Assembly (NCBI GenBank): GCA_963575745.1
Contig: CAUYUJ010012714.1
Coordinates: forward strand, 245,758 to 309,757
Length of the DNA stretch: 64,000 nucleotides
DNA from: Prorocentrum cordatum
Lineage: Eukaryota > Sar > Dinophyceae > Prorocentrales > Prorocentraceae
Direction: 5' to 3'
Shown here: positions 21,481 to 32,294 of the stretch, piece after piece
Numbering within the stretch: position 1 is the first letter of the stretch
How the letters are laid out: every line of letters starts with the position of its first letter
Program-made: the position numbers and the translations under genes
The notes under the pieces: model-generated
Seen by the model: the letters and a program-made list of their open reading frames with translations, nothing else
Databases searched by the model: none
What the model was told of the DNA's origin: nothing

Positions 21481-21683
21481 TTAGGGGAAGAAACAATGAA
21501 ATTGAAATGACAACTCGGAGGTCCGCGCGAGTTTCTCGGATCGGCGCTGGACCCCCCTCCCTGGCGCTTGGAGCGCGCCAGGGGCAGCGCCGGAGGCGCC
21601 GCCAGAGGGCCCCAGCGCCGATCCGAGAAATCCGCGCGGACCTCCTAGTTTTTATGTGTATGTCATTCTTTGTCCCCCATAAG
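21481..21683. repeat. Foldback (MITE-like) element, copy 1
   Basis: A palindrome of about 200 bp. The left arm has caactcggaggtccgcgcga and gtttctcggatcggcgctgg; the right arm is its reverse complement (cgccgatccgagaaatccgc, then gcggacctcctagtttt). The centre is a GGCGCC-rich hairpin. Outer ends are aggggaagaaacaatga and the complement of gggggacaaagaatgac. Same family as 25.17-25.37 and 61.14-61.27 kb. Confidence 0.85.
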
Positions 21684-22217
21684 GACACATCAAGTCTACC
21701 TCACGCCCCCGAGATGCTCTCCAGGACCGAGACCTCTGCGAACGCCCATGAGACACGTCTTTACACTCGGCAGCATGGCGCGCGGCACCCCACTTGGGAA
21801 ACTGCGGCCGCCGGCCCAATCCTCAGCTAAGGAGAGAAAGGGGGAGCGTGTGGCCAACGCGAGCCCCATTCTGAAAGAGGAGCTGATAATCGAGAAAAGT
21901 GTATCAGTCTATGGTTCTGATCAATGTATGGCTCGCTGTTTCATCCCACTCGAGTGTGCGACGACTGGTTGCCTTGAGAGCCGGCCTAAAGCAACGCGGC
22001 ACGCTAAACGTGGAGCCTTGAGCCAACGCGAGCCCCACGATGCCCGCCAAGCTCGTCCTGCAGAAAAGCCCCTGAGCTCCCAGGACGCCCCTCCTTGCCT
22101 TCAGACCAGCCTCGCCCAAACGGTGGCGCAGAGAAAGAGGGAGAGATAGAGAGGCAGGGGCCACAAACTACAGCAGCCAGCCGAGACATCGACAAACTCT
22201 GGACACTCAGCGCAGCA

Positions 22218-22260
22218 CGAAGCGGAGCTCGCTGAGGAAGAACTTCGCTCGCTGTGGGGG
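22218..22260 (-). CDS. Possible short terminal exon
   Basis: After the acceptor-like ccctcccccacag on the minus strand, codons with G/C third positions read AKFFLSELRFVLR and then TGA. No upstream exon was placed, so this may be chance. Confidence 0.25.
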
Positions 22261-22630
22261 AGGGCAGACGCCATCCCGTCGCAGGGGCTGGGCATCGTGC
22301 CCCGAAAAGCGCGGTGACGGAGCCCGAAACGTGCGACGGCGCGGCTGCAACGGGCAAGGGGCGGTCAGGGCAAGCTCCCGCCGTGACGACGTCGACTCTT
22401 GTTTCTGACTGACGCCCGCCTCCCTCCGCTTCCGTAGAACCCTCCTGGATCCTGGATGGGGTCCGAGTAGATGGGGTCGAAGGATCACGCCACATCGCCG
22501 ATGCATCGCCGATGCCGCATCGCGGACGCAACGGCGATGCGGCGCGATTCTACGACCCCATCTGGGAGGCTGATCACAATACCGCCCACGATCACATTGA
22601 CATCCGTCCACAGTCCAAGGTCACATAAAC

Positions 22631-22651
22631 GTTGAGCCAATGCGGCTAGAG
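22631..22651 (-). other. Possible relic of the dinoflagellate spliced leader
   Basis: The minus-strand sequence TAGCCGCATTGGCTCAA resembles the 3' two-thirds of DinoSL (TAGCC and TTGGCTCAA identical, three bases between differ), about 15-16 of 21 positions. Such relics mark retroposed, once trans-spliced transcripts. No retrogene body was recognised downstream. Confidence 0.4.
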
Positions 22652-22689
22652 CCAGCATGGTTTGAGCTTGTTAGCTCGGCATCTCTTTT

Positions 22690-22910
22690 GGGCGCTCGAT
22701 AAGCATGTTTGGGTGTTATTGGAAGTGACTTGGGGGTCTCTGAGCTGTCTCAGCGAATCGTGGGGCCTTCTGGGGGCGTTCTTTGGCCGTCCTGGCGCCC
22801 GCTTGGGCCTCCATGGCGCCTCTTGCACCGTCCCGGGGTCGTGTGTTGGATCTTTCTGGCCCGTTTAGGGGCTTTCTTCGGGAGCGAGGCCTCTGAATCG
22901 CCACTGGCTG
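22690..22910. repeat. Copy of the GGCC-rich dispersed repeat
   Basis: Forward-orientation sequence with ggggccttctgggggcg, ttctttggccgtcctggcg and cccgcttgggcctccatgg, matching the 14.56-15.37 kb family in style. From 22910 to 23600 no gene was found. Confidence 0.55.
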
Positions 22911-23618
22911 TCCTGACCCGAACCGACCACCGACCCAAGGCAGAACATACCTAAAGGAGGGAACCTGCGGTGGTTCGAGTGTCATGCGAGAGCAGTGGGC
23001 AAGTTCGACCGATTTGCCTAGCATGGACATTCGCCTCGCTGGCATGTCCGTCTGAAATGTGACTTGTGCGCTGGGTCCAGCGGCTAGCCTGACTCTCCTT
23101 GTTTTGCCCATGCCTCTTCATCCTCCTCGCCTCCATTCACGTTGGTGGTCTTGTCGTATCGGCAGTATCCAAATGTATCGTCGAACATCAGCTTTCAATC
23201 TTGAACTTGCATTTTCAAAACCTGGTACAAACTTTCATAGAAAACTGCAGCGACCGATCGCTCAGTCTCATACCCCAGAATCTAGTTTGAACACTTGCAA
23301 CGATTGAACCTGTACTTTCGAACTCAATCAATGGGCTAAGCTGCAAATTCATTCGTTGCATGGGCTTTGAACACAAAGAGCATTCCAATCAATTCGATGT
23401 CCTAGGCAAGCCCGCGGTTTATATGGCTCGCCTCGTTCAGATTTCCAGGGACGGCTTCAAATTTCCAAGCTGGCTGAGGGAATATTGGAGCACATGGGGT
23501 CGCAATGTTGACAAATCCATGTGCGTGCCACACTGCGAAATTCGCAAGACAAATTGACTTGCTGGCGATTCCGATATGCGTGGGCCATGCCGGACACTCG
23601 CCTCACTGCGTGCATGCT

Positions 23619-24009
23619 TCAGATTAATTGGCGGGCATCCGTCAATAGAAGGTACCTCATGTCGTCGAATCTCATCTGTACCACAAAGCGGTCCTGCACG
23701 GTTTCCCCCGGGGCCGTAGGCGACCCGAGGAGGAGAAGGTGGAGGATGGGGAAGGGGGATGGGGAGGAGGAGATGGAGGATGAGGATGAGGATGAGGAGG
23801 AGGAGGAGGAGGAGGAGGAGGAGGAGGAGTGGGAGGACGGGTCGCCTCAGCCCTCCGGAGAAACCCTCTAAGCGGTCCTGCTCGGGGGCCAGCGCTATCG
23901 CCACAGATGCCGACAGGCAGGCCGGCGCAGTGCGCAGCAGCGGTGGGCGGAAGAGGACGGCCTGCTCGTGCGCCTGCCAGCTGGGCTCGGCTGCCTCCCT
24001 GTCGAGCTT
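23619..24009 (-). CDS. C-terminal two exons of an unknown protein, interrupted by an introner-like intron
   Basis: Exons 23878-24009 (44 codons, starting KLDREAAEPSW and ending ALAPEQ) and 23619-23693 (DRFVVQMRFDDMRYLLLTDA, then RQLI and TGA) join in frame when the intron 23694-23877 is removed. The upstream exon follows an acceptor (acgtaccag|aag) and uses mostly G/C third positions. The joined C-terminus looks like a soluble globular protein. I do not recognise the family and the rest of the gene was not found. The in-frame join across an inserted element is the strongest support. Confidence 0.6.
23686..23881 (-). mobile_element. Introner-like element 1 with 12-bp target duplication
   Basis: The element (23698-23869) is flanked by the direct repeat AAGCGGTCCTGC (23686-23697 and 23870-23881). 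Its ends are inverted: acggtttcccccggggcc on the left, gagaaaccctct on the right. The middle is an expandable GGA tract. On the minus strand it acts as a GA-AG intron cut at CAG|GAC within both copies of the duplicated target, so splicing restores the pre-insertion reading frame. A second copy is at 61917-62230. Confidence 0.7.
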
Positions 24010-24970
24010 CTGGTACGTTGTTTGCACCCAAGAGATTGCTGAGCATTCTCTTAGGGTGGGGGGCTTAGGGTGAAATCCATATGGGACTTGTGCACCTCGA
24101 GAATGAATCCGTCTTGTGATTCACATTTTGCAGATTCAGGCCTCGGAAAATTCATCGAAACGGCATTTCAGATTTCACCCTTTGCCTTCCACCCGAGGAA
24201 AGTGCTCGGGATTAGATTCTCACGGACATCTGGATGGATCCAGCGAGTGAGGCTGCCCAGCTCGGAGGGCGCGTGATCTTGAGGGCGATCGACAGAGGGG
24301 GATTGGCTCATCGGGTGAAGCATCGGCCTGGAATCGGCGATGAATCGCCGATAGCTCGCGGTGATAGGCCCCCGAAAGCGAATCCGCACGTTCCTGGGCG
24401 GGGTGGGCCATCGGGCCCATATCTATATGCGATCAATGGGAAGTCGGGTGTCGATGCGTCCCCTCCGATCCCGCCTATCCCTCCCTGACTTTGCCCCTGA
24501 CCTTGCCCCCAGAACAACTCGAAGCAGCTGGCAGCTTGTAATATGCTCCACTTGGCCGAGACCACGTCGAACCATATATACACGCTTGCACCGCACCGCT
24601 CCTGGGGAGACCAAAAGGTATTGATACCGCTACTCCGCGGACCTCTCCCGGGGCGCGTTCTGACGAGAATTTCGAAGCATACCCAGCGGTGACGACGAGA
24701 GCCTCCCAGGAGGTCGAAAAAGGGGAACACGAGGGAAGGGGAGAGGTATGGGTACGTACCTTTCCTCCTCTGAGCTTTGAGCAGGGACCAACCGTCCCAG
24801 CATTCCTATAGGCCTACCACGACATGTTCTTAGAACCCACAAACGTTTCAACAACAAAAACACTGTTCATAGAACATAAGCCCGATGCGTTAAAACAAGA
24901 CAGCCTCGGCCAGAAATGTTCTGATAACATTTCGTGCTGACCACAAAAGATGATTATAACATCTTTCGAT
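24010..24970. other. Spacer, no supported gene
   Basis: Contains a small inverted motif (aatcggcgatgaatcgccga near 24331). Overlapping open frames lack motifs. Confidence 0.35.
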
Positions 24971-24974
24971 AGGC

Positions 24975-25167
24975 CTATCGGCAAACCAGGACGCTTCGCC
25001 GCTGCTTGATGAGCTCCAGGCCCGCGTGCTCGGGCACGGCCGGTAGCCTCTCGCCTGGGCGGCCGCTGGAGCCCTTGGTGCCCCTCTTGCAGCTGCCGCT
25101 GCCCGTGGCCACGCCTGCCGGCGGAGGGCCCGGCCCCTCCTGGGGCAGGAGCGGGCTGCACCGCCTG
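24975..25167 (-). CDS. Terminal exon of an unknown protein
   Basis: After the acceptor ccttgcag on the minus strand the frame reads CSPLLPQEGPGPPPAGVATG and ends LELIKQRRSVLVCR with TAG (24975-24977). Codons end in G or C almost throughout. The foldback element just upstream (25174-25367) would sit in the preceding intron. No family recognised; the Gly/Pro-rich part suggests a disordered tail. Confidence 0.45.
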
Positions 25168-25173
25168 CTGCAA

Positions 25174-25367
25174 GGAGCCAAACAACGACGTAAACATAAA
25201 AACTCGGAGGTTCGCGCTGATTTCTCGGATCGGCGCTGGACCCCCCTCCTTGGCGCGCGGAGCGCGCCAGGGGCGGCGCCGGAGGCGCCGCCAGGGGGCT
25301 CCAACGCCGATCCGAAAGATCCGCGCGGACCTCAGAGTTTTCATGTCTGTGTCATTCTGTGTTCCCA
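25174..25367. repeat. Foldback (MITE-like) element, copy 2
   Basis: Arms aaactcggaggttcgcgctg and its complement cgcggacctcagagttt, each extended by a ttctcggatcggcgctgga segment, surround a GGCGCC-rich centre. The outer ends (acgacgtaaacataaaaac and the complement of gaatgacacagacatgaaa) match those of copies 1 and 3. Confidence 0.85.
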
Positions 25368-25899
25368 ATGCTGGAGGTCCAAAACCCGTGCGGTGACAGG
25401 CCGCGCGGTGAGCTCGAAATCCTCCAAGAGACCTCACCGCACAGTCCGTCACCGCATAGTTTTGGGACCCTTGAGGCCCCCGTCGCCCGAGACGTCCTCG
25501 GAGAATGGCCCCCAAGTCCCCCAACTGCGGAGCAGCTCCCAATCACCACCAACTCACCGCACGGTCCCATACATGCGATGTCCTGTTTTTTTCAATGCGC
25601 GGTCCCCGGAAGCCCCGACCCTTTCCCCAGGGCTGGATTCTCATCCCGAATCTTTTTTTGAGGGCCCAGGGGCCCAGTAAAGGTCCCCCGAGGCCGAACA
25701 TAGCAAAGACTTCCTGTTCTGAATTATGTACGGTCGGGCTGATGCAATAAGGAACGTTAAACGAGGAACGAAGACCCTTTTCGGCCCCAGGGGCACCTGC
25801 GTGCACGAGGAGGGATAGAGGAACAGCCATAGCCATAGAAGGACCTCAGGAACATCGAGCCCCTTCCAACCCAAACTGTTCTTTGTTTCAACGTCTTGA

Positions 25900-26113
25900 C
25901 TGTATGGCCCTCCCAGTACAGCCTGGGCCAGTTCTCGGGGAAGCCTTCGAGGTCGTCTGGGGAAGCTCTCGGCGGAGCTCCAGGAGGGAGCGGCGCGGCC
26001 GCCGCGGGCGCCCAGTGGCACGAGCCGCTGGAACCGCTCGCGCCCTCGAGGATGCGCCCGCTCGCCACGCGCGCGGGATCCCACCGGAGCACTCGGCTGA
26101 GCTCGGCGCTCAC
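25900..26113 (-). CDS. Putative exon downstream of the kinase domain
   Basis: Beginning at the acceptor gtcgcccag (26114), the frame continues SSEQ of the kinase exon as VSAELSRVLRWDPARVASGR, then runs through a Pro/Ala-rich region to DDLEGFPENWPRLYWEGH. Third positions are mostly G/C up to about 25900. It would form the C-terminal tail of the kinase. The 3' end of the exon was not located. Confidence 0.45.
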
Positions 26114-26293
26114 CTGGGCGACGATCAAAAACTGGTCTTACGCGAGATGACACAGCAACCTCACGCGGTGGCTCACGCGGGCCGCCGCGGCACGCCACTT
26201 CGGAGACGAGGGCGCTCACGCGCGACCTTACGCGGGCAGCTTGCGCGGCGCCGATGTCGGCGCAGACGACCCCCTTTTTTGTGCGTCGCTCAC
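26114..26293 (-). other. 180-nt GT-AG intron with repeated splice-site sequence
   Basis: Donor cgaacag|gtgagcg and acceptor cgcccag|gtgagcg share the direct repeat CAGGTGAGCG, so the exact cut cannot be distinguished. This duplication is expected if the intron arose from an insertion. Confidence 0.55.
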
Positions 26294-27125
26294 CTGTTCG
26301 GAGCTGGGCCTGGCGGCCGGCTCCTTGCGCGTGCACCACTCCACCACTGCGCGACTGCGCTGCGGCAGCCATTCGCTGTCGCAGCTGGCTGGCCAGTCGA
26401 GGCAGGGCACCGAGCCACGCTTGAGCGAGCGTGCCACGTCTTCTGTGCGCGTGCCGTGGAATGGTTTCTCCTTTGCTGCGATGAAGAACAAGAGCTGGCC
26501 CATTGAATATACATCCGCGGCCGCATCGGGTCGAACATGCTCGTGTTGGAAGAGCTCCGGGGCCCTCCAGCGAGTCGTCCCGCCCAACGACTGTGATGAG
26601 CGCGTGAGAAGGCGAGACAAGCCGAAGTCCAAGAGCTTCGCGCAGGCAGACACACATTCATCGATCGCATCCGTGCCAGATGGGCGCACAGTCACCTGCT
26701 CTACGATCACGTTGGAGCTCTTGAGGTCGCCGTGCACCACAACAGGCTTCCTCGAGTGCATGTAGCGCAGCGCGTTCACTACGTCGATCGCGATGCTGAC
26801 TCTGTCTGACTGGCTAGGGTAAGAGCTCGAGGCCTGGCAAATGAAATCGGTGAGCGTCACGCCGCGGACAAACTCGAGAACGAGAAATATGGTCGTGAGA
26901 CTGTCATTCAAGCAGGCACCGTACAGAAACATGATGTTCGGGTGCCGAAGCCGGCGCAAGATCCGCAGCTCGTTGCAGAGGCTGTCGAGGCCCCTGTCGG
27001 TCAGCCAGACGTCCTGCTTGGGCGCCTTTATCGCCACAAAGGTGCTATGGTACAGGCCACCGGTAACCACACCAAAACTACCCTCTCCGAGCGAGCGACC
27101 TGACAGGGGCACGACGTCCGACTCC
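26294..27125 (-). CDS. Protein kinase catalytic domain (Ser/Thr, TKL-like)
   Basis: The exon encodes about 277 residues covering a whole eukaryotic protein kinase domain. Counting from its start: glycine loop GEGSFG (13-18), VAIK with the ATP lysine (33), helix-C Glu in NELRIL (52), catalytic loop HGDLKSSN (131-138), magnesium motif DFG (166-168) and APE (188-190). All catalytic residues are present, so it should transfer phosphate to Ser/Thr or Tyr. HGD instead of HRD removes the arginine that reads activation-loop phosphorylation and is common in some TKL kinases. The exon starts after cgatcag and ends at a clear donor (cag|gtgagc). N-terminal exons were not identified. Confidence 0.85.
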
Positions 27126-27519
27126 CTGATCGTGGGCGACAAACATATCCGCATCCGCGGCCTCGCGGGCCGCCCCCCTGGGCCGCGACCCCGCGGATGC
27201 TGGGAGCTTTGTTCGCGCATGCCGAATGCGTAACGCCTCCGTAAGACCGCGCATCCACGGGATAAGCGCCCCGGAGTCCAGACCACGAGGGCGCGGATGC
27301 GGACAGGTTCGCCGCTCGTGACCTGACCAACCAGCCCTCCTTCTCGCCAACGGCCCGCATGGCTAACAGGCTGCCGTCGCCCGCGACCTCGAAGGCCTGC
27401 CCGGAAGCGGTCGTGTCGGGGCGCGAACACTCCGAGGGTTCCCCGCCCTGACCGGTCGTGCCGGCCTGGCGCTCGCAGAGCTGGAACTCCGCCTGAAACC
27501 TGTCGGTACGATCGTTACG

Positions 27520-27570
27520 ATGACGATGACGACGACGATGCCGATGACGATGATGCTGATGATGCTGCCA

Positions 27571-27630
<60 letters not shown>

Positions 27631-27643
27631 ATGATGATGATGA

Positions 27644-27727
<84 letters not shown>

Positions 27728-28148
27728 ACCTTAGAGGGCCCTGGAAACGACTGGGCCGTTTTTTTACCGGTTCCGTTTTGCCGTTTTTGTTGCCGGTTCC
27801 GACGCCGTTTTTTTACCGGTTCCGTCACCGTTTTTTGACCGGTTCTGGCTCCGGTTCCCATCCTGGAGCCGTTTTTTTGCCGTTTCCAGTCGGCGTTTTT
27901 TTGCCGTTTCCATTTTCAAGGGACATTTTTTTGGAAACGGTGAAAAAACGGCCCTGCCGTTTCCGGGGCCCACAAAGGATGATACTGATAATAACGATGC
28001 TGATGATGATGATGGTGGCGATGATGATGATTATGATGATGATGATGATGATGATGCTGACGATGCTGGTGCTGCTGCTGATACTGATAAGGATACCGGT
28101 AATGCTAATGATGATGCTGGTGATGATCATCATAATGATAAGTACCCC

Positions 28149-28192
<44 letters not shown>

Positions 28193-28193
28193 C

Positions 28194-28251
<58 letters not shown>

Positions 28252-28265
28252 GTGGTGCTGATGCT
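27520..28265. repeat. Two GAT microsatellites around a CCGTTTTTTT-rich repeat
   Basis: GAT runs at about 27570-27730 and 27990-28255. Between them (27740-27965) units of roughly 30 bp alternate ccgtttttttaccggttcc and ccgtttttttgccgtttcc. The long Ser, His, Met and Ile frames over the GAT runs are artefacts. Confidence 0.9.
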
Positions 28266-28489
28266 GGTTCGGTCGAAATGGGTACGAAAAGAGTTTGGTA
28301 CGAGGACCGACACCAGTTCCTGCGCATCTTGAACAGGCCTCGCTGTCGGTGCCGCCGCGGGCGTTGTCCATTTGAGGCAGGAGGCCGCCTGCCCAACAGC
28401 GGCCTCTCTTGGTTTTGGACAAGAAATGCTGATGGGCATCGTTCCCCATTTCTTCCCCCCGTGACAGGTTGGGATTCTTAGACTTTAAA

Positions 28490-31165
28490 ACCAAACCGCC
28501 CGGCCCGCCCACTCTGCATACCACGGCTGCCAGATCCCCAAGTCCACCGAGAGTACCCTGGCTCCCGCCTCGCGCCGAACCGCCCACTCATGCATACCCC
28601 GGCTGCCAGATCCCCAGGTCCACCGAGAATCCCCCGAGAGTCCCGCGCCGCGCCTTCGACGAACACGACAGGACCTGGCATAACCGAACGAACATCGCGA
28701 CAGAACAGAGCATAACACAGCAACACATAGCATACCATAACTGGTTACACCATCATATACCATAGCATATCACACCATACAATAGCACAACATCGCCCAA
28801 CATATAAATGCCAGACTATAACAACGCATACCATGACAGATATGAGACGTACCGTGCCAATTAGCAGTTAGCAGAACATCGCAGAACCCCCACAACAGAG
28901 CGTAACAGAATGTGCAAAAACAGAACACACCATAACACACACACCATAACGGACCAGATATACATCGCATGACAGGGCATATCCTTACATAAAAGACATG
29001 GCACATACTACCACATCATAATAGAAACGATGATGCCGTAACTAAACATGCCACACCATATCATAGCATGTAGCATGACCACGACACATGGAATTACACA
29101 GCACGGCACATAATACATATTCAGAGCTCGGCATAACATTATATACACTAGCAACATTAAAACAACGAACATACCCCAATATGGCATGAATGAACATAGC
29201 AATCCATGACGCATCGCCGATCATAACGTAAGAGAGCATCACCTACCATGACATGACAGAGATAAGTGGAGCACATCTCACCACATCATAACGCCACATG
29301 CCATGAATGCTGTACCACTGCTACCACGAAGGCAACGCATGTCCTATACCACCATAGACGTTAACCTGCTGCATATGCGTCACACAGCATAACGGTTCAT
29401 GCATTCAACACATCACAGTATACAAACATACTATAACATAGTTGTCCGACAACCGCTGCCACTACGGCAACGAGTTTCGTATAATATCGTCGACTCGAAC
29501 TTCTTTGAACAGGTATGGCACAACATAACATATCGCACTATACTATAACAAGCTGATTACAGCGTAACCAACACACATGAACATAGCATAGCATTTAAGC
29601 TATTTGGAAACTTTGTTTGCCCCATCCGACAGGTCTCCCGCCCACCCACCCTGCATACCGCGGCCGCCAGATCCCCAGGTCCACCGAAAATCTCGGAGAC
29701 TCCCGCCCCTCCAGACCCGACGCTCCCACTCTGCATACGGCGACCTCCCGATCCCCAAGTCCACAGAGTCCCCACGACTCCCTCCTCTCCAGACCCGGCC
29801 CGCCCACCCTGCATACCGCAACCGCCAAATCCCCAAATCCAGAGAATCTCCGAGACTCCCGCCTTGCAACGACCCGCACACTCCTGCATACTGCGACCGC
29901 CCAATCCCCAGGTCCACCGAGAATCCCCGAAACTCCCGCCCCTCCAGACCCGACCCGCCCACTCTGCATACCGCGGCCGCCAGTCTCCAAGTCCAAGGAG
30001 ATTCTCCGAGACTCACGCCCGTGTGAGCATGACAGAACATATCTAACAGCCGAGGGCATAACAGAAGAAACATGACATGACATACCATTCGACCTGAACA
30101 GAGCATGCCAGAACAGAGCATCGCATAACATTGCAACACAGGGCATGCCAATGCATACAACGCACGCTGTGGCCCAGCGGAACATACATCGCATAGAGTA
30201 GCATCACATGGCGTAACATAAGACTGCACATCATATCATGACAGAATCCGCACTTGTCAAAACACAACAAAATATGTCAATACATCGCATGACACGTCGC
30301 ATATTCCATAGCATGCCATACAATGACAGAGCGCGGCATACCATATGCGATGCTTTCACTGAATGCAGGCATACACCATGCCACAACACAGCGTGATATA
30401 CAGTATCATGCAAGAACACATCATCGACCATCATTCAGTGGCAAACCACTACAAGTCAGAACGGATCGTAAGAGTCCAGCATCACATACCCAATCATAGC
30501 ATCTCATATTGGTTGAACGAGTGCTACCACGACGGCAACGGATGTAATCGAATATCATGGGCTGATACGTATCGAAGGCGCTTATCATGACATCCGCCCC
30601 CGTGCCGCTGGGCACGGAGTGGGCGTGTCCTCAAGTACATTGCCTCATCCCCTGAGCCTCAATCCTCGACCCTGAGTGCCCATGAGGAGCCCAGATCCCG
30701 AATTCACAAATCTCCTTGGGCTTGCCGCGTGCCCTGTGGGCCTTGAAGTGTCTTCTCGCGTGACTTGTTCGGACTCGTGCGGGCCAAAAGACGGGCCAAG
30801 AGATCCCCAGGTTTACCGAGAGTTCTCGAGACTCTCGTCCCTCAAGATCCGACCCGCCCACTCTGCATACGGCGACCGCCAAATCCCTAAGTCCAGCGAG
30901 AATCTCTGAGACTCCCGCCTCGCAACGACCTGGTCACTACTGCATACCGCGACCGCCAGATCCACAGGTCCACCGAAAATCTCAGAGACTCCCGCCCCTC
31001 CAGACCCGAACCGCCCACTCTGCATACCGCGGCCGCCGGATCACCAGGTCCACCGAGAGACCCCGAGACTCCCGCCCCTCCAGACCCGACCCGCCCACTT
31101 TGCATACCGCGAGCGCCACATCCCCAAGTCCACCGAGAATCTCCGAGACTCCCGCCCATGTGAAC
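28490..31165. repeat. 80-bp tandem repeats within CATA-rich satellite
   Basis: An 80-bp unit (ctgcataccgcggccgccag, atccccaggtccaccgaNa, atctcNgagactcccgcccc, tccagacccgacccgccca) occurs twice at 28500-28660, about five times at 29640-30010 and about four to five times at 30810-31160. The intervals (28665-29600, 30030-30580) are AT-richer and made of degenerate catagcataccataaca words. No gene was supported. Confidence 0.85.
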
Positions 31166-31540
31166 ATGACAGAACAGATCTAACAGCAGAGAGCATAACA
31201 GACAAACGCAAGACATAACATTAAATACGAATTGAACGTAACATGCCAGAACCGAGCATGGCATAACATTGTATCACAGGATAGGGCATACAAATTCCAT
31301 ACCAACGCACGCAGTGACACAGCGGAACATGCATAGCATATTGTAGCATCACACGGCGTGATATAACACTGCATTGCATACCATGACGATACCAATACAT
31401 ACCATAAGACAGCATAACAGATCGAACCATCGCATGCCATGTCGCAGATAACGCCGCATGTCATACAATGACAGAGCGCGGCATGACACAAACTATGGAT
31501 ATGCTTGGGCTTGCCGCGTGCCCTGTGAGCCTTGAAATGT
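31165..31540. repeat. CATA-rich satellite and a duplicated 95-bp segment
   Basis: Degenerate cataacat words continue to about 31490. 31505-31585 (cttgggcttgccgcgtgcc, then gactcgtgcgggccaaaa) duplicates 30715-30795 at over 90 percent identity. Confidence 0.8.
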
Positions 31541-32059
31541 CTTTTCGCGTGACCCGTTCGGACTCGTGCGGGCCAAAAAACGGGCCAAGAGGGCCCCAAG
31601 AGGCCCCCAAGACGGCCCAAGAGGGCCCCACGTTGCCGAGCGATCGCTCCAAGACGCTAAAGATGGCCCCCAGACGGCCGAAGAGGCCTCCAAAACACCC
31701 CAAGACGCCTCCACGAGGCCTCCCAAGAGGGTCCCAAGAGGCCAGAATAAATATGATTCTTTGCGTTTTTGAATTGTTTTGGCGTTCTCGCCTCCTCGGC
31801 TTCCTGACGCTCCCAGACGGCCCTGGAGGCCCCCAGGATCGCCACAAGACGGCCCAAGAGGCCTCCACGACACCCCAAGACGCCTCCAAGAGGCCTTCCA
31901 AGAGGGCCCCAATAGGCCCAAATACTTGTTTTCTTCTGGCGTGTTTGAATTTGTTTGGCGTTCTCGCCTCCTCGGCTTCCCGACGCTCCCAGACGGCCCT
32001 CAATATCACCCCAAGACGGCCCAAGAGGCCTCCAACAGGGTCCCAAAACAGCCCAAGAC
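31540..32059. repeat. About 170-bp GGCC-rich tandem repeat, reverse orientation
   Basis: ttggcgttctcgcctcctcg followed by gacgctcccagacggccct recurs at about 31783 and 31957, with ccaagaggcctccaNgacg words between. It is the family seen at 14.56-15.37 kb. The copia-like element is inserted in or beside it, since the same ccaagacggcccaag words resume at 48150. Confidence 0.8.
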
Positions 32060-32294
32060 GTCTGAAATGACTCTGGCAGGTCATATAGCATCCAATCCCA
32101 TGTCGAAGGAATACGATATGGGGAGTGGATGGATAGGATGGGATAAGATCGATGTAGTGATCTTTCCAGCAAATAGCGAACACTAAGGTAAGTGTCCGGG
32201 CAAATAGGGCGCGCGTGCCTTGAGCCAAAGCAGCGGCGCGCAGACTATACTCCCGATCCTCTATAACATCTCCCAGAGAGCTACCCTTAAAGTC
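32060..32294 (-). repeat. 3' LTR (shared block)
   Basis: Ungapped match to 47905-48139 with 8 substitutions. Read on the minus strand it begins gactttaagggtagc and ends gagtcatttcagac. The true 3' LTR may extend up to about 32520, because a purine run (ctggaggggaatag, minus strand) lies there while the bases next to 32294 are pyrimidine-rich and make no polypurine tract. I found no matching target duplication. Confidence 0.75.

Noticed and set aside
22014-22035. Second leader-like match (cttgagccaa)
   Set aside because: Ten bases only, next to a local duplication of ccaacgcgagcccca; chance is likely.
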